This document shows positions 45,124-53,566 of a stretch of DNA of 64,000 nucleotides, one piece after another. This DNA comes from JBBRDU01 sp038230335 (lineage in GTDB: Bacteria > Verrucomicrobiota > Verrucomicrobiia > Chthoniobacterales > UBA10450). The notes under the pieces were generated by a model, which worked only from the letters and a program-made list of their open reading frames with translations, did no database searches and was not told the origin of the DNA. A program made the position numbers and the translations under genes. Each line of letters starts with the position of its first letter. Position 1 is the stretch's first letter. The stretch is taken from the NCBI GenBank assembly GCA_038230335.1, contig JBBRNL010000009.1, forward strand, positions 1 to 64,000, read 5' to 3'.

Positions 45124-46241
45124 TGGCGACGAAGCGCGGCGCGGGCTGGTTTAGGATCGCCCCTATCCTTGTTGTTTTTGCCTGCGCCGCCTGTCGCAAA
45201 CAGGTTTCCGAAACGCAGGTCGATCCCAATGGCCCGGTCGCGGTGGTGCTGCCGGCCAAGGGCGCTTACACGGGCGCGTTCATGGATTTCGGGGACGAAG
45301 AGGACACCGTCTCGCTCGAGACGATCGAGGACTTTGAGAAGATGGTCGGCAAACATCAGGCCATCATCGCTTCGTCGAGTTATTGGGGAGAGCAGAGTTT
45401 TCCGACCGCGAATCTCAACGTGATTTGGAGACATGGTTCTCTCCCTCTCGTCTTCTGGTCGCCCTGGGATCGGCCCTACGAGCAGAATCACGGGCCCGAT
45501 AAATTTAATCTGAAGGACATCATCGCTGGGAAATGGGACGCTTATATCGACAAGTGGGGCGAAGCGGCGCGCGAATTTGGTCATCCCATGGTTGTGGCTT
45601 TCGGGGTGGAGATGAACGGTGACTGGTTTCCCTGGTCCGGGACCTATTACGGCGGAGAGGATTGGGATGACGACCACGATAACTGGCAGGGTCCCGAAAA
45701 TTTCCGGGCCGCTTTCCGTCATGTGGTTGATCACGTGCGCGCGCGCGGCGCCAAAAACGTGCAGTGGATGTTTCACACCAACAACTATTCCTATCCGCTC
45801 GATACCTGGAATTTCGCGCCCGCCTATTATCCTGGCTCCGCGTACGTCGACTGGTTAGGCATGAGTGTCTATGGGCAACAGTTCAAGGACGAGCCGTGGG
45901 CGAATATGGCTTCGCTGGTCGACTGGCCCTACCAGGAAATGAGCGGACTCGATCCCGAAAAGCCGATCATGATTGCAGAGTGGGCCACCGGCGAATTTCC
46001 CCATTCCGGCAACAAGGGGGATTGGATTAAGGACGGCCTTGATCTTTTTCGAACGCGTTATCCGCGAATCAAGGCAGCCGTCTACTGGCATGAGCGCTGG
46101 CAGAATCCGGATCAGTCCTTTAGCAATCTGCGCGTGAACTCGTCGATAGATTCGTTGAATGCCTATCGCGAAGGAGTGGCAAATCCAGATTGGTTGGGCA
46201 ATCTGATCCTGCGCGCCATTCGCCCGACCGAATCGCATTGA
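45123..46241 (+). CDS. GH26-family glycoside hydrolase lipoprotein
   Basis: About 372 residues. A signal peptide ends at a lipobox-like CAAC (about residue 22-24), so it is probably membrane-anchored outside the cytoplasm. The GH26 TIM-barrel acid/base Glu163 is in VVAFGVEMNGDWFPW and the nucleophile Glu286 in PIMIAEWAT; WNFAPAYYPGSAYVDWLGMSVYG is also typical. GH26 members cut beta-mannans or mixed beta-glucans. The ATG overlaps the stop of the synthase gene by one base (an adjacent GTG at 45120 is possible), so it likely trims or releases that gene's polymer. Confidence 0.88.
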   Translation: MATKRGAGWFRIAPILVVFACAACRKQVSETQVDPNGPVAVVLPAKGAYTGAFMDFGDEEDTVSLETIEDFEKMVGKHQAIIASSSYWGEQSFPTANLNVIWRHGSLPLVFWSPWDRPYEQNHGPDKFNLKDIIAGKWDAYIDKWGEAAREFGHPMVVAFGVEMNGDWFPWSGTYYGGEDWDDDHDNWQGPENFRAAFRHVVDHVRARGAKNVQWMFHTNNYSYPLDTWNFAPAYYPGSAYVDWLGMSVYGQQFKDEPWANMASLVDWPYQEMSGLDPEKPIMIAEWATGEFPHSGNKGDWIKDGLDLFRTRYPRIKAAVYWHERWQNPDQSFSNLRVNSSIDSLNAYREGVANPDWLGNLILRAIRPTESH

Positions 46242-46338
46242 GCCCATCCGACGGTGCTCGGTCACTCATCGCGAGGATGATTATTCGCCGGAAAGAGCCC
46301 GTAATTAGACAAAATCCGCGGTTGGCGGCGTCTGGCTT

Positions 46339-46851
46339 ATGAAAGACCGTGAAGAGGTCATGGAAAGTGTCGTTACCCATGAAAACTGGAAAACTTGTTT
46401 CTCCGAGCTTGCCCCGGGTCTTGTCCTTTTCGCGCGGCAATGGGTCCGGTCGGGCGCCGATGCCGAAGACATTGTGCAGGAAGCCTTCGTTCGTTTCTGG
46501 CGTCAAAATCGGGATGTGGCCAACCGCGGCCTGCTCTACGCGACCGTTCGGTCGGTCGCTCTCGACCTTATTCGCAAGGACAGCCGTCGCGCTCGACGCG
46601 AAGCAGAAGCGTATGCCGATGCCGTCCAAACGATCGAACCGCAATTTGAAGACGACGATGATTCGCGGCGCCTCCTCGCCGTTGCGATCAACCGCCTGCC
46701 TCATGAACAGCGCGAGGTGCTTGTCATGAAGATATGGAATGATCTTACTTTCGCCGAGATCGGAGAAGGCCTGAGCATCTCGCAAAACACGGCCGCCTCA
46801 CGCTATCGCTACGCGCTAGTGGCGTTGAAAAAGGATTTACTGCCGCGATGA
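46339..46851 (+). CDS. ECF-type RNA polymerase sigma factor
   Basis: 170 residues with sigma region 2 (FARQWVRSGADAEDIVQEAFVRFWRQN) and region 4 (LPHEQREVLVMKIWNDLTFAEIGEGLSISQNTAASRYRYALVALKK); no regions 1 or 3. Directs RNA polymerase to a small stress or envelope regulon. It overlaps the next gene by four bases (ATGA), the usual setting for a sigma/anti-sigma pair. Confidence 0.92.
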   Translation: MKDREEVMESVVTHENWKTCFSELAPGLVLFARQWVRSGADAEDIVQEAFVRFWRQNRDVANRGLLYATVRSVALDLIRKDSRRARREAEAYADAVQTIEPQFEDDDDSRRLLAVAINRLPHEQREVLVMKIWNDLTFAEIGEGLSISQNTAASRYRYALVALKKDLLPR

Positions 46852-47351
46852 ACGATTTTTCCGAAATCGAGAACGAGTTGCGCGCGTTGCGTCCGGTGCG
46901 GCCCTCGCAAAAGCTGTACGAATCGGTGGCGCATCAGCTTGACGGGCCGGCCGAAGCCGGGCCGGTCGACAATATTGTCCAGCCGAATCGGTTCCGTTTC
47001 GGATGGCTATCGTTAGGGTTGGGTCTGGCGGCGGCGGCGGTCTTCCTCATCCTGGCTCGAATAGATTTCCCTATTTTCCCGCGCCACGTTCCCACCATCG
47101 CGATGACGCCGAATCCGGCGTCGGCCGGCGCGTTCGCCTCGGCTCAATTTATTCCGGCGGGCGCTTCGCGCGTTGTCTATCACACGCAGGATGAAGGCTT
47201 ACTCTTCCGAGGGGACTCGGCTGCGCCGGTGCGCCGCGTTCGCTCGCGCAGCCGTGAAACACTGCAGTGGCACAATCCCGAGACGGGCGCATCGCTGCGC
47301 GTTTCCTACCCGAGCGAGGAAGTCCAACTCGTCCCGGTGGCCGGACAATAA
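46848..47351 (+). CDS. Putative membrane anti-sigma factor
   Basis: 167 residues: an acidic cytoplasmic N-terminus (about 1-55, with ENELRALRPVRPSQKLYESVAHQL), one membrane helix (RFGWLSLGLGLAAAAVFLILA) and a periplasmic part with strands. No zinc-binding anti-sigma HxxxCxxC motif is present, so the role is inferred from the four-base overlap with the sigma gene and the topology. The segment WLSLGLGL is encoded through a TCGTTAGG motif (47010-47017). Confidence 0.6.
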   Translation: MNDFSEIENELRALRPVRPSQKLYESVAHQLDGPAEAGPVDNIVQPNRFRFGWLSLGLGLAAAAVFLILARIDFPIFPRHVPTIAMTPNPASAGAFASAQFIPAGASRVVYHTQDEGLLFRGDSAAPVRRVRSRSRETLQWHNPETGASLRVSYPSEEVQLVPVAGQ

Positions 47352-47379
47352 TTTTACTGAGCCTTAACCAAACCAAAAA

Positions 47380-48510
47380 ATGAAAATCAAACTAACCTTA
47401 ACGCTATTGATCACCGTGTTCCTGTCTGCGACCGGCCTGCCGCAGCCTGCACCCGCTCCACCTGCGCCGCCCGCCCCGCCAACCGCGCCGGTTCCACCCA
47501 ATCGACCGGACCGCCATGAAAAGATGCCAATGGTGCCGGTCACATTTCTCGGCGTGGAAACGTCGGACGTTCCCCGGGTCGTGAGCGAACAGCTCGGCTT
47601 GGCCAAGGGTTTTGGATTGGTCGTCGATTACGTGGTGCCGGATGGACCGGCTGCCGTCGCGGGAGTGCAGACGAATGACATCTTAAAGCTGTTGAATGAT
47701 CAGATTTTAACCGAACCGGACCAACTTTCGAAGTTGATCCGCAGCTTTTCCGAAGGGACCACGATTACGTTAACCGTCCTGCGAAAGGGACAGGAGCAAA
47801 AGATTCCGGTGAAGCTGGTAAAGAAGGACGTCCCACAGCGTCGCGGTTTCGGCCCCGGTTCCCGCATGCCGGGCGACTTCAATATCGATTTAGGCGACCT
47901 GCGTGATCGGATGAGAGACATGAAAGAAGAGATGCAAGACTCACAGCACGACATGATGCAAGGAGCAGTCATGAAAGCGCACGGAGAAGTCATGCGAGCC
48001 CGCCAGGAGGCGTTGCGGGCCGGCCAGCAAGCACGCGATAATGCGCAACGGGCACGGGATAACGCACAACAGGTGCGCGACGCAGCGCAGCGCGTACGGG
48101 ATGAATCGGGCCGTAACGGTCAGATCAAGATCACGCGATCGGACGACACCGGACTGCGCACGACCCGGATAGACCTGGCCAGGGCGGAGATCGTGTTTTC
48201 CGACGACAAGGGCGAACTGCGGCTTGATCACAACGACGGCAGAAAAATTCTGACGGCGAAAGATCCACAGGGCCGGCTGTTATTCAGCGGGCCGATCGAA
48301 ACGAAGGAAGATTTAGATAAGGTGCCGGAGGAAGTGCGCGACCGTTACGACAAACTGAAGGAGAAAGATCTGCCCTCCGTCGTTTCGCCCGGGGATAACG
48401 AAGAGAACAACGATGCACAAGACGTGGACGAAGACGACAGTAACGGTTCGTCGGTCGAGCAAGTGTCGACCCAAACTCTGCCACACACTCCTCGGCCGAC
48501 CCGGATTTGA
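47380..48510 (+). CDS. Secreted PDZ-domain protein with Arg/Gln-rich coiled coil
   Basis: 376 residues: signal peptide (1-20), Pro/Ala-rich spacer (22-48), a PDZ domain (about 55-150: FLGVETSDVP...GFGLVVDYVVPDGPAAVAGVQTNDILKLLNDQILTEPDQL), a Met/Asp-rich helix, then a coiled coil built on ARDNAQRARDNAQQVRD units, and an acidic tail. No protease domain is attached. It lies 28 bases after the anti-sigma-like gene and is followed by a strong terminator, so the trio sigma, anti-sigma, PDZ forms one unit; the PDZ protein may sense envelope damage. Confidence 0.75.
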   Translation: MKIKLTLTLLITVFLSATGLPQPAPAPPAPPAPPTAPVPPNRPDRHEKMPMVPVTFLGVETSDVPRVVSEQLGLAKGFGLVVDYVVPDGPAAVAGVQTNDILKLLNDQILTEPDQLSKLIRSFSEGTTITLTVLRKGQEQKIPVKLVKKDVPQRRGFGPGSRMPGDFNIDLGDLRDRMRDMKEEMQDSQHDMMQGAVMKAHGEVMRARQEALRAGQQARDNAQRARDNAQQVRDAAQRVRDESGRNGQIKITRSDDTGLRTTRIDLARAEIVFSDDKGELRLDHNDGRKILTAKDPQGRLLFSGPIETKEDLDKVPEEVRDRYDKLKEKDLPSVVSPGDNEENNDAQDVDEDDSNGSSVEQVSTQTLPHTPRPTRI

Positions 48511-48526
48511 ATGATTTGAGGCAGAG

Positions 48527-48580
48527 ACTCCGCCGAGCTTCTTAACCCGGGCCCGACCGGCCGCTCGGCGGAGTTTTTCC
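48527..48580 (+). terminator. Intrinsic terminator after the sigma/PDZ operon
   Basis: ACTCCGCCGAGC (48527-48538) and GCTCGGCGGAGT (48563-48574) form a perfect 12-base stem followed by a T-run. It ends the ECF sigma operon. Confidence 0.9.
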
Positions 48581-48696
48581 TTGATTAATTGAGTGACGGC
48601 AATCGACGGGAAAAAATATACTGGACCGAAGGTGTTTCATCCGAACAGTTGCAGCCGGTGGAGTGACGTCGGCTTTCCGTCCGTCTGACCCGGATC

Positions 48697-49374
48697 ATGG
48701 CATCACCTAACGAAGAAGAGACTGGACCGTCAGTACCCGTGCGGGGCCGTGCTTCCGGAGTGAAACTTGTGCCGCCGGTGCACGGGCGAATCCCAGTCGC
48801 TTTTGTTATCTCGGAAGACGCTACCGTGATCGACTTCGCCGGCCCCTGGGAAGTTTTCCAGGATGTGATGATGAGCGATCGTGGGGAAGGCACAGAGCGA
48901 ATGCCCTTCCAGCTTTTTACGGTCTCCGATAAGAAAGAGATCATTGCCGCGTCGAGTGGATTGAAGTTAGTGCCGGACTACACACTGGAAACGGCTCCCG
49001 TGCCGAAGATCGTGGTGGTGCCGGCCCAGCGCGGATCAAAAAAGATCGAGGAATGGCTGGCCCGGACCGCGCCCGCCACAGATCTCGTGATGTCGGTCTG
49101 CACGGGCGCTTTCGTCCTGGCAAGGGCCGGGCTTCTGAACGGGAAATCAGCCACGACCCACCACTTGTTTACGGACAAGCTGAGCCAGCAATTCCCCCAG
49201 GTGAATGTTGAGCGAGGGGTCCGTTTCGTCGACGACGGACGGATCTCAAGCTCGAGCGGACTCACCGCGGGGATCGATCTTGCCCTGCATGTGGTCGAAC
49301 GGTATTTCGGTCGCAGTGTGGCTCAGACGACGGCCGATTATATGGAACATCACAGCCGCGACTGGATGGTCTAA
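48697..49374 (+). CDS. DJ-1/PfpI (GATase1-like) family protein
   Basis: 225 residues with the DJ-1/PfpI fold of the GlxA/AraC-sensor type but no HTH domain. The nucleophile elbow Cys is in VMSVCTGAFVLARAGLL; DFAGPWEVFQDV and SSSGLTAGIDLALHVVERYFG are typical. The first ~30 residues are charged and not conserved. Possible roles are isonitrile hydratase-like, glyoxalase/deglycase or ligand sensing; I cannot choose. The start ATG is followed at once by a CCTAACGA motif (48706-48713). Confidence 0.85.
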   Translation: MASPNEEETGPSVPVRGRASGVKLVPPVHGRIPVAFVISEDATVIDFAGPWEVFQDVMMSDRGEGTERMPFQLFTVSDKKEIIAASSGLKLVPDYTLETAPVPKIVVVPAQRGSKKIEEWLARTAPATDLVMSVCTGAFVLARAGLLNGKSATTHHLFTDKLSQQFPQVNVERGVRFVDDGRISSSSGLTAGIDLALHVVERYFGRSVAQTTADYMEHHSRDWMV

Positions 49375-49380
49375 CCGAAA

Positions 49381-49971
49381 CTATTTCTGGGTCAGCCCGA
49401 GTGGCAGGACCGTTTTGCCGAACAATTCATTGAGGACCTGCGCAAGGCCTGTGTAGATCGCCGCGAAACCACAGACGATTCCTTCATAACCGGTGGCCTG
49501 TTTGAAGCCGGCACTCGCTCCGGTGAAATCGCCGAAGGCCAGCATGAAGAATAGAATTGTGAGCGTGCCGAAAACGACCTGCAAAGCGCGGCTAAGTCGG
49601 AAGGTAGCGAGAAACATGACGCCGGTGAACAGTCCCCAGAGCGCAAGGTAGGCCGCCATGGCCGTCTCATTGGACGGCGCACTCAATCCCATTTTCGGCA
49701 GGACCAGCAGCATGACCAGCGATAGCCAGAAGAAGCCGTACGAAATGAAGGCGGTTGCGGCGAATGTATTGTTTTTCTTCCATTCCATGATGCCCGCGAT
49801 GATTTGCGCGATGCCGCCATAGCAAATGCCCATGGCCAGAACCATGCTGTTCATTTCGTAGTAGCCGGCATTGTGCAGGTTGAGTAACACGGTCGTCATG
49901 CCAAAGCCCAACAGCCCGAGGGGCGCCGGATTCGCCGTGGTATCCTTGATTTGAGTAATGGCTTCGTTCAT
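49381..49971 (-). CDS. satP: Acetate/succinate transporter of the GPR1/FUN34/YaaH family
   Basis: 196 residues with six membrane segments. The family signature NPAPLGLLGFGMTT (residues 15-28) is exact, and the second half has the family's GDFTG. Predicted proton-coupled acetate (and succinate) uptake in the inner membrane. Convergent with the DJ-1-like gene with a six-base gap, so no room for a separate terminator. Confidence 0.93.
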   Translation of the reverse strand: MNEAITQIKDTTANPAPLGLLGFGMTTVLLNLHNAGYYEMNSMVLAMGICYGGIAQIIAGIMEWKKNNTFAATAFISYGFFWLSLVMLLVLPKMGLSAPSNETAMAAYLALWGLFTGVMFLATFRLSRALQVVFGTLTILFFMLAFGDFTGASAGFKQATGYEGIVCGFAAIYTGLAQVLNELFGKTVLPLGLTQK

Positions 49972-50110
49972 AAGCGATCGGTCGACGGGATTAGTGATGA
50001 GGGAAGCACTCGCACTCCCGCCCTCACAGGTTGGTCATGTTGAACAAACTCGACATAATCTGTCAATGGTAAGGCTTCCCGGGTCTCCGCCGGACCGACA
50101 GCGCCCCGAA

Positions 50111-50147
50111 ACAAAAAGCGCGTGACCGCTGGTGCGATCACGCGCTT
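50111..50147 (-). terminator. Intrinsic terminator after the secreted protein at 50180
   Basis: On the minus strand AAGCGCGTGA (50138-50147) pairs with TCACGCGCTT (50116-50125) and is followed by a T-run (plus-strand A at 50113-50117). It ends the gene at 50180-50710. Confidence 0.85.
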
Positions 50148-50179
50148 CGTGAATTGTTAGAGTTAAAGACTTCCGACAA

Positions 50180-50710
50180 TCAACGACTGCCCATTTGCAT
50201 TGATCGAACGGAATCGCCGCTGGCCTTTTTAACGTTGTTTACGCTGGGCTCCACGCCATCTCCTTCGACTTCGACCCATCGACCGCCCAAGTTGCTGCCC
50301 GTCTCGCCTGGGGCCCACACTCTGTGCGTTTTCTTTTTGGAAGACGAGCTGGCGACAGTGGCTGAACCACCCGACTTGTCCGTCTGCAGGTTGAAATTCA
50401 TTGCGACCGCCGGGCTCACACGTGTTTTCACGTTGGTGATGGATGCTTTGACCGTGTTGTTTACGGCTAGGCTGACGCGGTAAATCGCCCCCGCCTCCAA
50501 ATTACCGCAGGTGTAATGTCCCTTGTCATCCGTTTTCACGACTTGTTTCCAAGTGCCACCGCCGCTGCGTTCAAGGCGGACGTCGGCTCCTTTGAGTGGT
50601 AGCCCTTTCTGGTCGAGGACAATGCCTTCAATCGCCGCAGCCCAAGCACCGCCGCCGACAAGGACGAGGGCTGTGATAATCGAGACAACTTTACTAGGAA
50701 ACGTAAACAT
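50180..50710 (-). CDS. Secreted carboxypeptidase-regulatory-like domain protein (paralogue 1)
   Basis: 176 residues. A signal peptide (1-25, ending AWAAA) is followed by a CarboxypepD_reg-like beta-sandwich (IEGIVLDQKGLPLKGADVRLERSG ... VVKTDDKGHYTCGNLEAGAIYRVSLAV) and a Ser/Lys linker leading to a C-terminal motif HRVWAPGETGSNLGGRWVEVEGD. The same layout and motif occur in the neighbour at 50856, so the two arose by duplication. Function unknown; secreted binding or scaffolding is likely. Confidence 0.75.
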   Translation of the reverse strand: MFTFPSKVVSIITALVLVGGGAWAAAIEGIVLDQKGLPLKGADVRLERSGGGTWKQVVKTDDKGHYTCGNLEAGAIYRVSLAVNNTVKASITNVKTRVSPAVAMNFNLQTDKSGGSATVASSSSKKKTHRVWAPGETGSNLGGRWVEVEGDGVEPSVNNVKKASGDSVRSMQMGSR

Positions 50711-50855
50711 GCCGAAAGAATACGCGGTCGGCGGAAAATATTCAAGCTCGCGATGCGGGTACCTTCTGCACGGCTTGGTTAGGTGCGATCGATCGCTCTA
50801 TGAGCGGCCGGCCGCTTATTCCGTACCTTGAGCAGTTTCCCGCCCGGTCAAAGAC

Positions 50856-51392
50856 TTACATCTGACGCGCCTGACCGGCGTTGGCCTGAATTTGTCTCAG
50901 CGTGGCGTTCGCTTTCCACTCGAGCCGCTCCTTCATCCCAGCGGGCTTTTTATTCGGATCATCATTGATTTCGACCCAGCTTCCCGCCAGTTGACTGCCC
51001 GTCGCTGCCGGAACCCACACGTAATGTTTTCCCGTCGCGGTCGGTCTTGCCGCCGCCGACTTTTTCAGCGAGAAATTCAGTTTTTCCGTCTGACCCACCT
51101 CGGCTAGGACGTTGGCAATCGAGGCCTTCACCTTGCCGTCCACGATCAGCGTCACTTTAAAGGTTCCGCTGCCCAAGCCGGAATAGCTATAATGGCCGCG
51201 CGCGTCAGTCTTGGTGATTTGATTGAGGCCGCTTCCTTCCCTTCCTTCGATGCGAACCTGCGCCTCGGGCATTGGCTGTCCCTTGTCATCCGTCACCAAC
51301 CCTTCAATCGTGGCCGAGGCAGCAAAGGCATTTACGCCGAGTAGCATCAATCCACCGAACGTCACAACGATGGGGCGAAGCAGGTTATTCAT
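50856..51392 (-). CDS. Secreted carboxypeptidase-regulatory-like domain protein (paralogue 2)
   Basis: 178 residues from the ATG at 51392; an open frame continues upstream through the tRNA-Leu gene and is rejected. Signal peptide 1-25 (ending NAFAA), then the domain IEGLVTDDKGQPMPEAQVRIEGREG ... ITKTDARGHYSYSGLGSGTFKVTLIV and the C-terminal motif HYVWVPAATGSQLAGSWVEINDD shared with the gene at 50180. Its last ~35 residues form a helix (ERLEWKANATLRQIQANAGQA) not seen in paralogue 1. Confidence 0.75.
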   Translation of the reverse strand: MNNLLRPIVVTFGGLMLLGVNAFAASATIEGLVTDDKGQPMPEAQVRIEGREGSGLNQITKTDARGHYSYSGLGSGTFKVTLIVDGKVKASIANVLAEVGQTEKLNFSLKKSAAARPTATGKHYVWVPAATGSQLAGSWVEINDDPNKKPAGMKERLEWKANATLRQIQANAGQARQM

Positions 51393-51492
51393 AGGAAAAG
51401 TATAGGGCGAGACGGGGATGTTTCCAAGACCATTTACGGGGTTTTCCGGACATCGTCTGAGCAAACCGGAACGCATCGCGGCTGGCTGATAG

Positions 51493-51576
51493 TGCCGGCG
51501 GAGGGGCTCGAACCCACACGATCTTGCGATCACTGGATTTTGAGTCCAGCGCGTCTGCCAGTTCCGCCACGCCGGC
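51493..51576 (-). tRNA. tRNA-Leu (anticodon CAA)
   Basis: 84 bases folding as a class II tRNA: acceptor GCCGGCG pairs with CGCCGGC, the D-arm has GGAACTGGCAGAC, the anticodon stem CTGGA/TCCAG encloses CTCAAAA (anticodon CAA, reading TTG), the long variable arm is GATC-GCAA-GATC and the T-arm has GGGTTCGAGCCCC. The discriminator is A. CCA is not encoded. Confidence 0.95.
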
Positions 51577-51662
51577 GGCGAAAGTGGGGAAGTTACGGAA
51601 ACGGGAGCGAAGCTCAAGTGGTTCTGAACCAGAGCGCGTTTCGCAGAGCGAAGCGGCTGCAA

Positions 51663-52391
51663 TCAAACGCTTTCTGCGCCGATGGAATCGAGTGCCTGCA
51701 AACCTCGGGGTGGTCCGAAAACTTCGCGCAAAATGATGGCGCGTCGCAAGTCTTCGGGCGAGCCAAGCAGGGTGCGGATAAGCGGTCTGGTGGTCACCGC
51801 CGGCGCGGCCGCGGATTCAAATACGCGGGCCGCTTCAGCCGCCGTCACGGGCAGGGCCGATGCTCGCGCCGCTGCGCCTTGCACCTCAAACACGGTGGAC
51901 TCCGCTGCTTGCGGAATAAAAATCTTTGCCTCGGGTAGTTCAGGCGCCAGGGGTCGCGGCACCGTCACGCGCCGTGGAAGTTCAGCGCTCGGCACGGTGG
52001 TGAGAGGTGGAACGGGATTAAGCACGTTCCGTCTTCGCGCAGCACTGTTGGCCACTTCTGATTGGCGACGCTGAAACTCGGTCAGCGGAGTAGGGACGGA
52101 GCGCCGCTTAAGAGGAGGCGGTGGTTGGGAAGAGGCCGGCTGACCCAGTGCATTCAGAAATCTCCGGATGCGTTCTTCATCCGTCTGAGTCACCGGTCCG
52201 GGAAGCGGCGGCGGCATCTCCACGCTGGTCGGAAAAACTTCCTCCTCCTCACCTTCCTTGGCGTCTTTCGCCTTTTTGGCGAGCAAACGAAGCAAGGCGG
52301 TGATTCCGATCAGCAGAAAAAATAGAATGCCATCGAGATGGACAGCGAGCCCTCTAAAGAATGGAACCGCGAACATGTTGGAAAGGGACAC
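51663..52391 (-). CDS. Membrane-anchored Pro-rich protein next to floA
   Basis: 242 residues: one membrane helix (LDGILFFLLIGITALLRLLA, about 19-38), an acidic patch, then a long Pro/Ala/Arg-rich, probably disordered cytoplasmic region ending in a short helical segment (LLGSPEDLRRAIILREVFGPPRGLQAL). The end motif looks conserved enough to be a docking site. It lies 32 bases downstream of floA on the same strand, so it may be a partner of the flotillin. No named family. Confidence 0.6.
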   Translation of the reverse strand: MSLSNMFAVPFFRGLAVHLDGILFFLLIGITALLRLLAKKAKDAKEGEEEEVFPTSVEMPPPLPGPVTQTDEERIRRFLNALGQPASSQPPPPLKRRSVPTPLTEFQRRQSEVANSAARRRNVLNPVPPLTTVPSAELPRRVTVPRPLAPELPEAKIFIPQAAESTVFEVQGAAARASALPVTAAEAARVFESAAAPAVTTRPLIRTLLGSPEDLRRAIILREVFGPPRGLQALDSIGAESV

Positions 52392-52423
52392 CTGACTGTT
52401 TGTTCGTTTCGCCGGAGGGCAGA

Positions 52424-53440
52424 TTACGTCCCCTGGCCCTGCGGTTTGTCCGTGCCGGCAATGGATTCCCGCATGGAAGTATCGGCCTGCACGTTCTTCA
52501 TCTTGTAATAATCCATGATGCCGAGATTACCGGAGCGGAAGGCTTCGGCCATGGCTTGGGGAACCTGCGCCTCCGCTTCAACCACTTTCGCTCGCATCTC
52601 CTGAACTTTGGCCCGCATTTCCTGTTCGACGGCCACCGCGGCGGCTCGACGCACTTCGGCTTTGGCCTGAGCAATCCGCTTGTCCGCGTCCGCCTGTTCG
52701 CTCTGCAGCTTCGCGCCGATATTGTCGCCCACATCCACATCGGCGATGTCGATTGAGAGAATTTCAAATGCCGTATTGCTGTCGAGACCCTTGGCCAGAA
52801 CTGCCTTGGAAATGCGATCCGGATTTTCCAGCACATCCTTGTAGGAATCAGCCGAACCGATCGCGCTCACGATTCCCTCGCCCACGCGCGCGATGATCGT
52901 TTCCTCGGTGGCGCCGCCGACGAACCGATCGAGATGCGAACGCACGGTGACGCGCGCCTTGACCTTTGCGCCGATTCCATCCTTGGCCACGCCGTCGATG
53001 GTGGCACGGCCCGAGGTCGGGTTGGGCACGTCGATCACTTTCGGATTGATGCTCGTGCGCACGGCTTCGAGGACTGTTTTCCCCGTGCCTTTCGTGGCCA
53101 GATCGATCGCGCAGGCGCGGTTAAAATCGAGCGAGATACCCGCCTTGTCCGCCGCGATCAGGGCGAGGATGACTTGTCCGACGTCGCCTCCGGCCAGGTA
53201 ATGCGCTTCGAGCGGGTCCGACGGAATTTCGATGCCTGCTTTGACGGCCGTGATTCGACTGTCCACGATAAGTCCGACGGGGACGCGGCGGAGTCGCATG
53301 CCGATCATTTTGCCCATGCCGACGGGAGCGTTCGCGATGCGCGCGCGCAACCAGATGCCAAAGAAATTGAACAGGACGATGCAGAAAATAAATCCGACGA
53401 GCGCGACGATGGCGAGGCCGACATAGCTAAGCGATTCCAT
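52424..53440 (-). CDS. floA: Flotillin-like protein FloA
   Basis: 338 residues of the YqfA/FloA family that organises functional membrane microdomains. N-terminal membrane helix (LAIVALVGFIFCIVLFNFFGIWL), PHB/SPFH-like domain with GMRLRRVPVGLIV, EAHYLAGGDVGQVILALIAADKAGI, DLATKGTGKTVLEAVRTSI and the Ala/Glu-rich coiled coil AKAEVRRAAAVAVEQEMRAKVQEMRAKVVEAEAQVPQAMAEA. Very close to the Bacillus-type FloA architecture. Co-directional with the Pro-rich gene after it. Confidence 0.95.
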   Translation of the reverse strand: MESLSYVGLAIVALVGFIFCIVLFNFFGIWLRARIANAPVGMGKMIGMRLRRVPVGLIVDSRITAVKAGIEIPSDPLEAHYLAGGDVGQVILALIAADKAGISLDFNRACAIDLATKGTGKTVLEAVRTSINPKVIDVPNPTSGRATIDGVAKDGIGAKVKARVTVRSHLDRFVGGATEETIIARVGEGIVSAIGSADSYKDVLENPDRISKAVLAKGLDSNTAFEILSIDIADVDVGDNIGAKLQSEQADADKRIAQAKAEVRRAAAVAVEQEMRAKVQEMRAKVVEAEAQVPQAMAEAFRSGNLGIMDYYKMKNVQADTSMRESIAGTDKPQGQGT

Positions 53441-53566
53441 GGCGTGAAGTTACTTCGCGTTTGCGAGCGGGAAAAGACTAATCGAGGAATGGGCGCCTGG
53501 GTGAGGTGCCAAGGCCGCCTCGAGGCGCACAGTTTTCGTTGCAATTGAGTCTGGACGTAATACGCA

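Noticed and set aside
50856..51662. 268-codon version of the second secreted paralogue
   Set aside because: Its first 90 codons read through the tRNA-Leu gene; the signal peptide starts at the ATG at 51392.
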